64,000 nucleotides of DNA, taken from contig CALUJO010000005.1 of NCBI GenBank assembly GCA_944320965.1, positions 1 through 64,000 of the forward strand. The letters are read 5' to 3'. A model generated the notes under the pieces. That model was not told the origin of the DNA. It made no database searches and saw only the letters and a list, made by a program, of their open reading frames with translations. Below are positions 41,646 through 50,518 of the stretch, piece by piece. The position numbers and the translations under genes were made by a program. This DNA is from an uncultured Bacteroidaceae bacterium. Its GTDB lineage: Bacteria; Bacteroidota; Bacteroidia; Bacteroidales; Bacteroidaceae. Every line of letters starts with the position of its first letter. The stretch's first letter is position 1.

Positions 41646-42629
41646 ATGTGTTTCAGAACAAAAGTTGATGTCCGCAAGGCATCAGTTTGTATTAGTCATG
41701 ATTCAAGGATAATTCTCTTTGGATCATGTTTTGCTGATAATATAGGGACTTTACTTGCAGAGAACAAATTTGTATGTTTGCAAAATCCCTATGGAACATT
41801 ATACAACCCTTTGTCTATTTCAAAGGCTCTGAATGAAATACTTTCAGGGAGGAGCTATAATGAAGATGACCTGTTTTATCATCAAGGTCTGTATCACAGT
41901 TTCATGCATCATAGTTCTTATTCAGCAGACAATAAGGAACGGTGTATTGAAAAAATAAATTCTTCTATAGAAAAAGCCTATGGTTTTGTCCGGAATGCCG
42001 ATTTCATTGTTATGACTTTTGGCACTTCTTTTGTCTATCGTCTGGAAGGTAATGTTGTGTCCAATTGCCATAAGATGCCTGAAAAGATGTTTGAAAGGCA
42101 TCTGTGCCGACCTGATGAATTTGTAAATGAATATAAGTCTTTGTTGGAAAGACTCTTTCTGATAAATCCTGATTTAAAGATTATCTTTACGATAAGTCCT
42201 ATTAGACATGTCCGTGATACGATGCATGGCAATATGGTCAGTAAGTCTGTTCTTGCTGTATTTGTAAATGAAATACAGGAACTGTTTAAGGATAAGACAA
42301 TATATTTCCCTGCATTTGAAATAATGAATGATGAACTCCGTGATTATCGTTTTTATGATGAGGATATGATTCATCCATCAAATGTTGCAGTTAAATATAT
42401 ATGGGAACAGTTTTCCAAGATGTTCTTTGACAGAAATACAATTAATATTATTGAAAAGTGTTCTGATATAAATAAAATGCTTCAGCACAAACCTTTTAAT
42501 CCGGATTCGGAACAATATACAAGATTTCTAAACAAGATAAATAATGATATTGACAATCTGTTGTCAAAACATCCTTCTCTGAATTTTGGATATGAGAGGG
42601 ATTTGCTACGGTCTCTATTAAAAAAATGA
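41646..42629 (+). CDS. GSCFA family protein
   Basis: This 327-residue protein contains the family name motif FGSCFADNIG near residue 30, then QNPYGTLYNPLSISKALNEI and VMTFGTSFVYRL. The fold is related to SGNH/GDSL hydrolases: the GSC block carries the presumed nucleophile Ser, and the DMIHPSNVAVKYIW block near residue 245 carries the Asp-x-x-His pair. Its substrate in Bacteroidetes is unknown. No signal peptide is seen. It starts one base after the preceding gene and ends 4 bases before DUF3078, making a tight operon. Confidence 0.88.
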   Translation: MCFRTKVDVRKASVCISHDSRIILFGSCFADNIGTLLAENKFVCLQNPYGTLYNPLSISKALNEILSGRSYNEDDLFYHQGLYHSFMHHSSYSADNKERCIEKINSSIEKAYGFVRNADFIVMTFGTSFVYRLEGNVVSNCHKMPEKMFERHLCRPDEFVNEYKSLLERLFLINPDLKIIFTISPIRHVRDTMHGNMVSKSVLAVFVNEIQELFKDKTIYFPAFEIMNDELRDYRFYDEDMIHPSNVAVKYIWEQFSKMFFDRNTINIIEKCSDINKMLQHKPFNPDSEQYTRFLNKINNDIDNLLSKHPSLNFGYERDLLRSLLKK

Positions 42630-42633
42630 ATGT

Positions 42634-44241
42634 ATGAAAAATTGTCTGTTTTTACTTTTTATACTGTTTGCATATAATAATGTATATGCTTTTTTTTCTG
42701 TGAGAAAGACTGTTATTGAATCTGTTGCAGATTCTGTATCTTTTTCAAAACAGGATTCTTTAAATAAAGTAACTCAAGTTGCTGCAGATACATTGTTGTT
42801 GAAACAAAAGACGGAAGCATCCCAAAAAGCGTTGAAGGATTCTTTAATGGCGAATGCTGATGTATTTGTAATAACTGATGATACTGTTGTTGCAAAGATT
42901 GATACTGTTGCCAAGACAGAAAAGAAAAAAGAGGTAAAACAGAAATCTGAAAATAGCAAGAAAAAGAATGTAAAAACTAAAAAGCCTACAGCGCTTGAAG
43001 TTTTTAAGGATTCTGTAAATTCTATTTATCAGAGGATTTTTGTTGCAGACTCTTTGGCATATGACGATTCTCCTATTATTTATGATATGAATCTGTACAG
43101 GCTGTTTTTTACCCCTGTTTTATATTCGGAACCTGTATCTAAGAAGATGATGTCGGAATGGAAATTTCAGTCTGTTCAACCTAAAGTAAGGAATATGGCA
43201 GACTTGGATAGTACAGCAGTAAATCTGACAGAGGTAAGAGATATAGCAAAGGATTCATTGGTAAACAATCTTCTTTACAATCTGTATCTTACAGACTTTA
43301 GTCAGAATTATGTTACGGAGAAACAGATAAGCAAATATGAGAGTTTTGAGCCTGTTGTGATTAAAGATGAAGAAATAAAGGAAAAGGTCTTCTCTTTGTT
43401 TAAACCAGAGAATGATTACAATAGCTACAAACAAGTGGAAACAAAGATAAGCATAAGCAAACCGAATTTCTGGAAATTACAGGGTAACGGTTCTTTGCAG
43501 TTTTCACAAAACTACATATCTCCTAACTGGTACAAAGGTGGTGAAAGTTCAAATTCTATATTATCGTATTTGATGTTTAATGCCAATTATAATGATAAGC
43601 AAAAAATTGAGTTTGACAATAGAATAGAGGCGAAAGTCGGATTTATGACTGTTCCATCAGATACAATACACAAGTTCAATATAACTTCTGATTTGTTACG
43701 TCTTACATCAAAGCTTGGTATTAAGGCTTTCAATAGATGGTATTATACTTTATACGGTGAATTCAATACACAGTTTTTCAATAACTATAAGGTAAATACG
43801 AATACAAGAATGTCATCTTTTATGTCACCAGCCAATGTGATAATAAATGTCGGTCTTGATTATAAGTTGAGTCTTCCTAAAATAGAACTTTCAACACTTT
43901 ATTCTCCATTGACTTATAATTTCAGATATGTAAGTGACCCGCTTGTTGACGAGACACAGTTTGGATTGGTAGAAGGAGAAAAGGTATTGCATACATTCGG
44001 TTCCACTTTCCAGTTTAACATGAGGTGGGTGATAATACCTCAAATTACATGGGAATCCCGTTTGAACTACTTTACAAATTATCATAAAATAGAAACAGAA
44101 TGGGAAAATACTTTCAATTTTGTATTGAACCGTTATCTTTCTGCCAAATTGTTTGTTCATGCCCGTTTCTTTGATATGGAAGCAGAACACAGGGTTCAGT
44201 GGAATGAATTGTTCAGCTTTGGTATAAATTATGCATGGTAA
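42634..44241 (+). CDS. DUF3078 family envelope protein
   Basis: This 535-residue protein has a signal peptide (residues 1-19, NVYAFF). A low-complexity region rich in Ser, Asp, Lys and Thr (about 25-115, including KKEVKQKSENSKKKN) follows, then a domain from about 285 to the end whose strands match the DUF3078 outer-membrane-type beta domain: FWKLQGNGSLQFSQNY, NWYKGGESSNSIL, GFMTVPSD and the terminal ELFSFGINYAW. The lysine-rich stretch may reach the cell wall. Function unknown; it is probably an outer-membrane barrel. It follows the GSCFA gene by 4 bases. Confidence 0.85.
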   Translation: MKNCLFLLFILFAYNNVYAFFSVRKTVIESVADSVSFSKQDSLNKVTQVAADTLLLKQKTEASQKALKDSLMANADVFVITDDTVVAKIDTVAKTEKKKEVKQKSENSKKKNVKTKKPTALEVFKDSVNSIYQRIFVADSLAYDDSPIIYDMNLYRLFFTPVLYSEPVSKKMMSEWKFQSVQPKVRNMADLDSTAVNLTEVRDIAKDSLVNNLLYNLYLTDFSQNYVTEKQISKYESFEPVVIKDEEIKEKVFSLFKPENDYNSYKQVETKISISKPNFWKLQGNGSLQFSQNYISPNWYKGGESSNSILSYLMFNANYNDKQKIEFDNRIEAKVGFMTVPSDTIHKFNITSDLLRLTSKLGIKAFNRWYYTLYGEFNTQFFNNYKVNTNTRMSSFMSPANVIINVGLDYKLSLPKIELSTLYSPLTYNFRYVSDPLVDETQFGLVEGEKVLHTFGSTFQFNMRWVIIPQITWESRLNYFTNYHKIETEWENTFNFVLNRYLSAKLFVHARFFDMEAEHRVQWNELFSFGINYAW

Positions 44242-44279
44242 TATTCTTGTTTTTTTGATGTTCTATCCAAATTTTATAT

Positions 44280-44287
44280 TAAATTTG
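44280..44287 (+). promoter_or_regulatory. -7 box in front of the rseC-rnf operon
   Basis: TAAATTTG matches TAnnTTTG and lies 29 bases before the rseC-like ATG. A TTTG at 44254-44257 is 22 bases upstream, slightly longer than the usual spacing. Confidence 0.5.
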
Positions 44288-44316
44288 CAACGCATTTGTA
44301 ATGTGTACTTATCAAA

Positions 44317-44730
44317 ATGAGTCAAAATATTGATCATATAGGTATTATAAAAGGTATAAATGGTAATGTTCTGCTGGTTTCAATAAATCAGCAGTCATCA
44401 TGTTCTTCTTGTTCTTCAAAGAGTTCCTGTTTCAGTTCAGGGAAAAATGAAATGGTAGTTGAGGTTGTTTCAGACAAAGCAGCCGATTATAATATAGGTG
44501 ATACTGTCAGACTGTGCGCGTCTGGTAAAATAGGTTTTATAGCTGTCTTTTATGCATATTTCCTTCCATTGCTTTTATTGGTAATTGTGCTGTTCGGCTC
44601 AATTAAAATGTTCAACATGGGAGAAATGCTTTCTATTTTATTGTCGTTTATCTCTTTGGCTGTATATTATCTTATTTTGTATTTCTTTAGAGACAAATTG
44701 AAGAGTAAAATAAATTTCGAACTAAAATAA
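44317..44730 (+). CDS. rseC: RseC/MucC family protein
   Basis: This 137-residue membrane protein has an N-terminal cysteine-rich motif (SCSSCSSKSSC, about 26-36) of the RseC type and two hydrophobic segments (about 75-98 and 103-127). In other bacteria, RseC-like proteins sit next to rnf genes and take part in SoxR reduction or sigma-E control. In Bacteroidetes, which lack both, the role is probably to support assembly or electron supply of the Rnf complex. It precedes rnfB by 5 bases. Confidence 0.85.
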   Translation: MSQNIDHIGIIKGINGNVLLVSINQQSSCSSCSSKSSCFSSGKNEMVVEVVSDKAADYNIGDTVRLCASGKIGFIAVFYAYFLPLLLLVIVLFGSIKMFNMGEMLSILLSFISLAVYYLILYFFRDKLKSKINFELK

Positions 44731-44735
44731 ATATT

Positions 44736-45689
44736 ATGGAAGTATTATTGTTTGCAGTGGTTACTTTGGGAGGAATAGGATTGGTTTCGGCCATTGTTCT
44801 GTTCATTGCTTCAAAGAAATTTGCTGTATATTCAGATCCTCGTATAGCTAAAGTAGCTGAGGTGTTGCCACAAGCCAATTGTGGCGGTTGCGGTTATCCG
44901 GGTTGTAGCGGTTTTGCTGAAGCTTGTGTTAAAGCCGGTTCCCTGGAAGGTAAATTGTGTCCTGTAGGAGGTCAGCCTGTTATGGCAAAGGTTGCAGACA
45001 TTCTTGGTCTTGCAGCTGTTGAGTCAGAACCAAAGGTTGCTGTCGTAAGATGTAACGGTACTTGTGCCAACAGACCTAAATTAAGTCGTTATGACGGAGT
45101 GAAGTCTTGTGCAATTGCTGCGGCTACTTATGGCGGTGAAACAGGTTGTTCTTATGGATGTCTTGGATGTGGTGACTGTGTCAAGGTTTGCCAGTTCGGT
45201 GCCATAACCATCAATCCTGAAACAGGTATTGCAGAAGTTGACGAATCAAAATGTACTGCCTGCGGTGCTTGTGTAAAAGCATGTCCTAAGGGTATTATAG
45301 AACTTAGAAACAAAGGAAAGAATAACAGAAGAGTATATGTTTCATGTGTAAACAAGGATAAAGGTATAATTGCAAAGAAGGCTTGTGCAGCATCATGTAT
45401 CGGTTGCGGTAAGTGTGTCAAGACATGTCCATTCGGTGCAATAACTCTTGAAAACAATCTTGCTTACATTGACTTTAATATTTGTAAGATGTGCCGTAAG
45501 TGTGTTGACGAATGTCCACAGGGTGCAATTCAGGCAATAAACTTTCCTCCAAGAAAACCAAAGGCAGAACCGGCAGCAGATGCAACTGTTAAGCCAGAGG
45601 TAAAGGCAGAACCAGTTGCTGTTAAGGCAGAAACAAAAACTGAAGCAGCTGCAGAAGGTGCCAAAACAGTTGGAGAGCAGACAAAATAA
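44736..45689 (+). CDS. rnfB: Rnf complex subunit B (iron-sulfur)
   Basis: This 317-residue protein has an N-terminal membrane anchor (residues 3-26). The RnfB-specific cluster motif (NCGGCGYPGCSGFAEACVKAG) follows, then four CxxCxxCxxxC ferredoxin-type motifs: CLGCGDCVKVC, CTACGACVKAC, CIGCGKCVKTC and CKMCRKCVDEC. It takes electrons from ferredoxin at the cytoplasmic side of the Rnf complex. A 45-residue tail rich in Ala, Glu, Lys and Pro is unlike short RnfB proteins. The four canonical motifs exceed the two of the proteobacterial protein, though similar extended RnfB proteins are known in anaerobes. Confidence 0.94.
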   Translation: MEVLLFAVVTLGGIGLVSAIVLFIASKKFAVYSDPRIAKVAEVLPQANCGGCGYPGCSGFAEACVKAGSLEGKLCPVGGQPVMAKVADILGLAAVESEPKVAVVRCNGTCANRPKLSRYDGVKSCAIAAATYGGETGCSYGCLGCGDCVKVCQFGAITINPETGIAEVDESKCTACGACVKACPKGIIELRNKGKNNRRVYVSCVNKDKGIIAKKACAASCIGCGKCVKTCPFGAITLENNLAYIDFNICKMCRKCVDECPQGAIQAINFPPRKPKAEPAADATVKPEVKAEPVAVKAETKTEAAAEGAKTVGEQTK

Positions 45690-45715
45690 GTTAATAATTA
45701 AAAAACAATATAACA

Positions 45716-47053
45716 GTGAAAACTTTTAGAATAGGTGGTGTTCATCCATCTGAAAATAAGTTATCAGCAGATAAACCTATCCAGATAATGGAATTGCCTA
45801 AGCAGGTTGTGCTTCCTTTGTCACAGCATATCGGTGCTCCGGCTGTTGCATTGGTAAAGAAAGGCGATGTAGTTAAAGTCGGTACAAAGATTGCCGAAGC
45901 GGGAGGTTTTGTATCTGCTGCAATTCACTCATCTGTTTCCGGAAAAGTTTCTAAAATTGATACCGTAATAGATGCAAGTGGATACAGAAAACCTGCAATA
46001 TTCATTGATGTTGAAGGTGACGAGTGGGAAGAAAGCATTGACCGTACACCGGATTTGGTAAAGGAATGTAACCTTACTCCTGAAGAAATTGTTGCTAAGG
46101 TAAAAGAAGCGGGAATCGTTGGTATGGGCGGTGCATGTTTCCCTGCTCATGTGAAACTTGCTCCTCCTCCGGGTGCAAAAGCTGAATGTGTAATAATCAA
46201 CGGTGTTGAATGTGAACCATACCTGACAGCCGACCATCGTCTTATGCTTGAAAAGACAGAAGAAATTCTTGTCGGTGTAAGCATTCTTATGAAAGCTGTA
46301 AAAGTAAACAAAGCATATATAGGTATAGAAAACAACAAGCCAGACGCAATCCGCAAAATGCAGGAAAAGGCTGTTTTATATCCAGGAATAGAAATCGTTC
46401 CATTAAAGGTTAAGTATCCTCAGGGAGGTGAAAAACAATTGATTGATGCTGTTATCGGACGTCAGGTTCCTGCTCCTCCTGCAATTCCTATTAATGTTGG
46501 TGCAGTTGTGCAGAATGTAGGTACTGCCTATGCAGTATATGAAGCTGTTCAGAAGAACAAACCTTTGTTTGAGAGAGTTGTTACCGTAACAGGTAAGTCA
46601 TTGAAGAATCCTTCAAACTTCCTTACTAGAATGGGTACTCCTATGAGCATGCTTATTGAAGCTGCCGGTGGTCTTCCTGAAGATACAGGAAAAGTAATAG
46701 GTGGTGGTCCTATGATGGGTAAAGCGCTTTCAACAATTGAAGTTCCTATTGCAAAGGGAAGTTCAGGTGTTCTTATAATGAACGAGAAGGAAGCTGCACG
46801 TGGCGAGGCTCAGCCATGTATCCGTTGCGCAAAATGTGTATCAGCATGTCCTATGGGACTTGAACCGTTCCTGCTTGCAACAGCATCTTCACTGTCTGAT
46901 TGGGATAAAGTTGAAAAAGAAGGTATAATGTCATGTATTGAATGTGGCTCATGTCAGTTTACATGCCCGTCACACCGTCCGATGTTGGATTTCATCCGTT
47001 TGGGTAAGGGTAAGGTAGGAGCTATTATTCGTGCACGTAATGCTAAAAAATAA
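45716..47053 (+). CDS. rnfC: Rnf complex subunit C (NADH side)
   Basis: This 445-residue subunit starts at a GTG codon, MKTFRIGGVHPSENKLS, with no ATG before the conserved start. It has an RnfC barrel-sandwich N-domain, a Complex1_51K-like NADH/FMN region (GIVGMGGACFPAHVKL, INGVECEPYLTADH) and an SLBB domain. At the C-terminus are two 4Fe-4S motifs, CIRCAKCVSACPMG and CIECGSCQFTCPSH. It passes electrons between ferredoxin-reduced centres and NAD+. It follows rnfB by 26 bases. Confidence 0.95.
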   Translation: MKTFRIGGVHPSENKLSADKPIQIMELPKQVVLPLSQHIGAPAVALVKKGDVVKVGTKIAEAGGFVSAAIHSSVSGKVSKIDTVIDASGYRKPAIFIDVEGDEWEESIDRTPDLVKECNLTPEEIVAKVKEAGIVGMGGACFPAHVKLAPPPGAKAECVIINGVECEPYLTADHRLMLEKTEEILVGVSILMKAVKVNKAYIGIENNKPDAIRKMQEKAVLYPGIEIVPLKVKYPQGGEKQLIDAVIGRQVPAPPAIPINVGAVVQNVGTAYAVYEAVQKNKPLFERVVTVTGKSLKNPSNFLTRMGTPMSMLIEAAGGLPEDTGKVIGGGPMMGKALSTIEVPIAKGSSGVLIMNEKEAARGEAQPCIRCAKCVSACPMGLEPFLLATASSLSDWDKVEKEGIMSCIECGSCQFTCPSHRPMLDFIRLGKGKVGAIIRARNAKK

Positions 47054-47061
47054 TATCAATT

Positions 47062-48051
47062 ATGTCTAAGAGTTTAATAGTATCATTGTCACCTCATGTT
47101 CATGGTGGCGACAGCGTGCAGAAGAATATGTATGGTGTTATCATTGCACTTGTTCCTGCATTGCTTGTATCATTTTATATGTTTGGTCTGGGGGCGCTTG
47201 TTGTTACCCTGACATCTGTTATAGCATGTGTGTTTTTTGAATGGGCAATTGCCAAATTCATATTAAAGTCAAAACGAACAACTATACTTGACGGTTCTGC
47301 AATCCTTACAGGTTTGCTTCTTGGTTTCAACTTGCCGTCAAATATGCCTTTGTGGATTATAATTATAGGAGCTCTTGTTGCAATAGGTGTTGGTAAGATG
47401 ACTTTTGGCGGATTGGGATGCAATCCTTTCAATCCTGCACTTGTTGGTCGTGTGTTCCTTTTGATTTCATTCCCTGTGCAGATGACATCTTGGCCGGTAA
47501 CAGGTCAGCATTTGTCATATCTTGATGCCGAAACAGCTGCAACTCCGCTTGCATTGATGAAATCTGCAATACACGGTGATGCATCAGCTCTTTCACAGTT
47601 GCCTGATACTTTGGATTTGTTCCTTGGTATGAATCCTGGTTGTGTGGGTGAAATCAGTGCCGTAGCATTGTTGCTTGGTCTTGTTTATATGTTGTGGAAG
47701 AAGATTATTACATGGCATATACCGGTTTCAATCATCGTTACTGTATTCGTATTTGCAGGCATCATGCATCTTGTAAATCCTGAAGTTTATGCTTCTCCTT
47801 TTACACATCTGTTTACCGGTGGTCTGATGCTGGGTGCAATCTTTATGGCAACCGATTATGTAACATCACCTATGACTCACAAAGGAATGATAATCTATGG
47901 TGTTGCAATAGGTTTCCTTACAGTTGTTATACGTCTGTTCGGTGCTTATCCGGAAGGTATGTCATTTGCTATTCTTATAATGAATGCCTTTACTCCGCTA
48001 ATCAACACATATTGTAAACCAAAACGTTTTGGGGAGGTAGTGAAGAAATGA
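47062..48051 (+). CDS. rnfD: Rnf complex subunit D (membrane, FMN)
   Basis: This 329-residue integral membrane protein has about ten hydrophobic helices and NqrB/RnfD-family segments: GDSVQKNMYGV, DGSAILTGLLLGFNLPSNMP, TFGGLGCNPFNPALVGRVF, GAIFMATDYVTSPMTHKG. The last segment carries the threonine region to which FMN is attached in the family. It helps move Na+ or H+ across the membrane. Its stop overlaps the rnfG start by 4 bases. Confidence 0.93.
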   Translation: MSKSLIVSLSPHVHGGDSVQKNMYGVIIALVPALLVSFYMFGLGALVVTLTSVIACVFFEWAIAKFILKSKRTTILDGSAILTGLLLGFNLPSNMPLWIIIIGALVAIGVGKMTFGGLGCNPFNPALVGRVFLLISFPVQMTSWPVTGQHLSYLDAETAATPLALMKSAIHGDASALSQLPDTLDLFLGMNPGCVGEISAVALLLGLVYMLWKKIITWHIPVSIIVTVFVFAGIMHLVNPEVYASPFTHLFTGGLMLGAIFMATDYVTSPMTHKGMIIYGVAIGFLTVVIRLFGAYPEGMSFAILIMNAFTPLINTYCKPKRFGEVVKK

Positions 48052-48881
48052 AAAAGCTAGAATCATCTTTTATGAATATGGTATTGTCACTGACCGGATT
48101 TACGTTGGTGGCAGGAGCATTGCTTGGATGGGTAAACCAGATTACAGCTGAGCCTATTGCTGAAGCAAATGCCAAAACATTGAGTAATGCCATTGCTGTT
48201 GTGGTTCCGGGATTCGACAATGATCCTGTAGCAGAGAAGAAAACAATAGTCGTTAATGGAGTTTCTTATGTTATATATCCAGCAACCAAGAAAAAGGATA
48301 AATTGAAATTTAAAATTGATCCATCAAAGAATGATACAGTAAAAGAAACTGTAGGAGTTTTAAAGATAAAAGAAGATACTGTAGCATTGGAAAAAGATAT
48401 AAATAATAATGAAACAGTGATTCCACATGTAGATGTCGAAGTAAATGAAAATGTGGAATTTATTGGTGCTGCCGTAGAAACATCTGCGAACGGATTCGGC
48501 GGAAATCTTACGGTCCTTGTAGGATTTGACCCTGACGGAAATATCATCGACTATTCGCTTCTGAGCCATGCCGAAACTCCGGGATTGGGCTCAAAGGCTG
48601 CCGACTGGTTCAAGAAAGGCAACAAGGGTGATATAACCGGTAAGAACCCTGGTGAAAAGGCTCTTACAGTTTCAAAAGACGGTGGTGATATTGATGCCAT
48701 AACAGCTTCAACAATTACATCACGTGCTTTTCTTCTTGCTGTAAACAATGCCTATAAGGTATATAAAAATCAGAATGTTGATGCTGCAAACGGAGCAACA
48801 AAGGTTTCAGCACAGGAAGTTGCTGCCGAACCGACGGACTCTGTTTGTGTTGAAGCAGAAACAACAGTAGAAAACAAATAA
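48048..48881 (+). CDS. rnfG: Rnf complex subunit G (FMN-binding)
   Basis: This 277-residue protein has one N-terminal membrane helix (about 9-27). An FMN-binding domain near the C-terminus contains AETPGLGSKAADWFKK and DAITASTITS (216-225), in which Thr222 is the expected covalent FMN site. It is longer than the usual 200-220 residues, mainly because of a polar segment at about 76-125 (KKKDKLKFKIDPS to VIPHVDVE) and a 40-residue tail. It acts on the outer face of the inner membrane and overlaps the preceding gene by 4 bases. Confidence 0.92.
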   Translation: MKKLESSFMNMVLSLTGFTLVAGALLGWVNQITAEPIAEANAKTLSNAIAVVVPGFDNDPVAEKKTIVVNGVSYVIYPATKKKDKLKFKIDPSKNDTVKETVGVLKIKEDTVALEKDINNNETVIPHVDVEVNENVEFIGAAVETSANGFGGNLTVLVGFDPDGNIIDYSLLSHAETPGLGSKAADWFKKGNKGDITGKNPGEKALTVSKDGGDIDAITASTITSRAFLLAVNNAYKVYKNQNVDAANGATKVSAQEVAAEPTDSVCVEAETTVENK

Positions 48882-48895
48882 CAGGAGGATACGAT

Positions 48896-49480
48896 ATGAA
48901 TTATTTTAAAATATTGATGAACGGGATTGTAAAAGAGAATCCTACGTTTGTATTGCTTTTGGGTATGTGTCCTACTCTTGGTACAACTTCTTCAGCCATC
49001 AACGGTATGGGTATGGGACTTGCAACAATGTTTGTGCTTATCTGTTCAAACGTTGTAATTTCCCTTATCAAGAATCTTGTGCCTGATATGGTTCGTATTC
49101 CTATTTTTGTTGTTGTAATAGCATCATTCGTGACATTGCTTCAGATGGTTATGCAGGCTTATGTACCGGATTTGTACGCAACACTTGGATTGTTCATTCC
49201 GTTGATTGTTGTTAACTGTATCCTTCTTGGCCGTGCCGAGGCATTTGCTGCAAAGAACGGACCTGTAGCTTCAATGTTCGACGGTCTTGGTATGGGACTT
49301 GGTTTTACAATCGCACTTACCCTTCTTGGCGGTGTTCGTGAATTCCTTGGAACAGGCAAGATATTTAACATAACAATAATGCCTGAACAGTACGGAATGC
49401 TTGTATTTGTACTTGCTCCTGGTGCTTTCATCGTATTGGGTTATCTTATTGCCATCGTTAACAGATTAAAGAAAGCTTAA
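48896..49480 (+). CDS. rnfE: Rnf complex subunit E (membrane)
   Basis: This 194-residue protein consists of about six membrane helices. Segments typical of RnfE/NqrD are present: NPTFVLLLGMCPTLGTTSSAINGMG, the polar NLVPDMVRIP turn, and LTLLGGVREFLGTGKIF. RnfE and RnfA form the paired core that carries an iron-sulfur centre and the ion path. It lies 14 bases after rnfG and 11 bases before rnfA. Confidence 0.94.
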   Translation: MNYFKILMNGIVKENPTFVLLLGMCPTLGTTSSAINGMGMGLATMFVLICSNVVISLIKNLVPDMVRIPIFVVVIASFVTLLQMVMQAYVPDLYATLGLFIPLIVVNCILLGRAEAFAAKNGPVASMFDGLGMGLGFTIALTLLGGVREFLGTGKIFNITIMPEQYGMLVFVLAPGAFIVLGYLIAIVNRLKKA

Positions 49481-49491
49481 AACAGTAGATT

Positions 49492-50091
49492 ATGGAATAT
49501 ATATTGATATTTATCACAGCTATATTTGTGAACAATGTAATATTGTCACAGTTCTTGGGTATATGTCCGTTCCTCGGTGTTTCAAAGAAGATTGAAACTG
49601 CAACCGGAATGGGAATGGCGGTAGCTTTTGTATTGACCATAGCTACTATTGTTACTTATCTTATTCAGAAATTCATTCTTGACCCTCTGAATATCGGTTA
49701 TCTTCAGACAATTGCATTCATTCTTGTCATTGCCGCATTGGTTCAGATGGTAGAAATCATTCTGAAGAAGGTTTCTCCTTCTCTTTACCAGGCTTTGGGT
49801 GTGTTCTTGCCTTTGATTACAACAAACTGCTGTATTCTTGGTGTTGCAATCCTTGTAATCCAGAAAAACTATGATTTGCTTACAGGTGTTATCTATGCAA
49901 TTTCTACAGCTCTTGGTTTTGCTCTTGCGCTTATCATCTTTGCCGGTATTCGCGAACAGTTGAATATGGTAAACATCCCTAAAGGAATGCGCGGTATGTC
50001 TATTGCACTTGTAACAGCAGGTTTGCTTGCAATGGCATTTATGGGCTTCTCTGGTGTTGACAGAGGTTTGGCTGCAGCTTGGGGACTTTAA
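49492..50091 (+). CDS. rnfA: Rnf complex subunit A (membrane)
   Basis: This 199-residue protein has about six membrane helices and RnfA/NqrE signatures: ILIFITAIFVNNVILSQFLGICPFLGVSKK, PLITTNCCILGVAILV (conserved cysteine pair) and LIIFAGIREQLNMVNIP. It is the partner of RnfE. The gene ends the rseC-rnfBCDGEA operon, followed 57 bases later by a hairpin terminator. Confidence 0.95.
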   Translation: MEYILIFITAIFVNNVILSQFLGICPFLGVSKKIETATGMGMAVAFVLTIATIVTYLIQKFILDPLNIGYLQTIAFILVIAALVQMVEIILKKVSPSLYQALGVFLPLITTNCCILGVAILVIQKNYDLLTGVIYAISTALGFALALIIFAGIREQLNMVNIPKGMRGMSIALVTAGLLAMAFMGFSGVDRGLAAAWGL

Positions 50092-50148
50092 TCCGAAGAC
50101 TACGAATTGAGATTTAAAGATTATACGAAATTACGTTATTTATAAACA

Positions 50149-50188
50149 AATAGGCTGGTTCTTTAAAAAGGAATCAGCCTATTGTTTT
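50149..50188. terminator. terminator of the rnf operon
   Basis: AATAGGCTGGTTC and a nearly perfect complement (50149-50161 and 50171-50183, one mismatch) with a 9-base loop are followed by GTTTTTG. The right arm overlaps the 3' end of the convergent NOSP gene (stop at 50179). Confidence 0.8.
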
Positions 50189-50508
50189 TGCAGTATATTA
50201 TTATTTGGTTCTGTTAATGTTCTTGCAAGATGCTTTATTGCCATTATGGGGTGGTATAGAATCATTCTTGGTCCGGCAAACTTCATTACTTTTCTGATTT
50301 TCTCTCTCATGTCTTTTCTGTAGCAATGTACCGGACACTTCTGGCAGGTTGTTTTGTTGTTTCCGAATTTGCATCGGTCAAGTCTTGCATTGGCATATTC
50401 AATCAGCTCAAGGCAATCATTGCAAAGTTCTTTGTTTTTCTCATATTTAAGACAGTAGAGCCTTATCATAGCCTCCACTGTCTTCTTTTCTTCTTCAATC
50501 CTGTTCAT
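50179..50508 (-). CDS. nitrous oxide-stimulated promoter (NOSP) family protein
   Basis: This 109-residue cytoplasmic protein matches the small NOSP family by its cysteine pattern. CLKYEKNKELCNDCLELIEYA is followed by DRCKFGNNKTTCQKCPVHCY and an RKVMKFAGPRMILYHPIMA end. The cysteines probably hold a metal or cluster; the name comes from expression in denitrifiers and the function is unknown. ATG 50508 (MNRIEEEKK) is chosen over an ATG at 50568, which lies within the preceding small gene. It starts 10 bases after that gene's stop. Confidence 0.82.
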   Translation of the reverse strand: MNRIEEEKKTVEAMIRLYCLKYEKNKELCNDCLELIEYANARLDRCKFGNNKTTCQKCPVHCYRKDMREKIRKVMKFAGPRMILYHPIMAIKHLARTLTEPNNNILQKQ

Positions 50509-50518
50509 TCCAGTCAGC

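Noticed and set aside
42634-42990. Lys/Ser-rich stretch of the DUF3078 protein as a separate small gene
   Set aside because: The frame is continuous with the C-terminal domain, and the signal peptide is at the start of the long frame.
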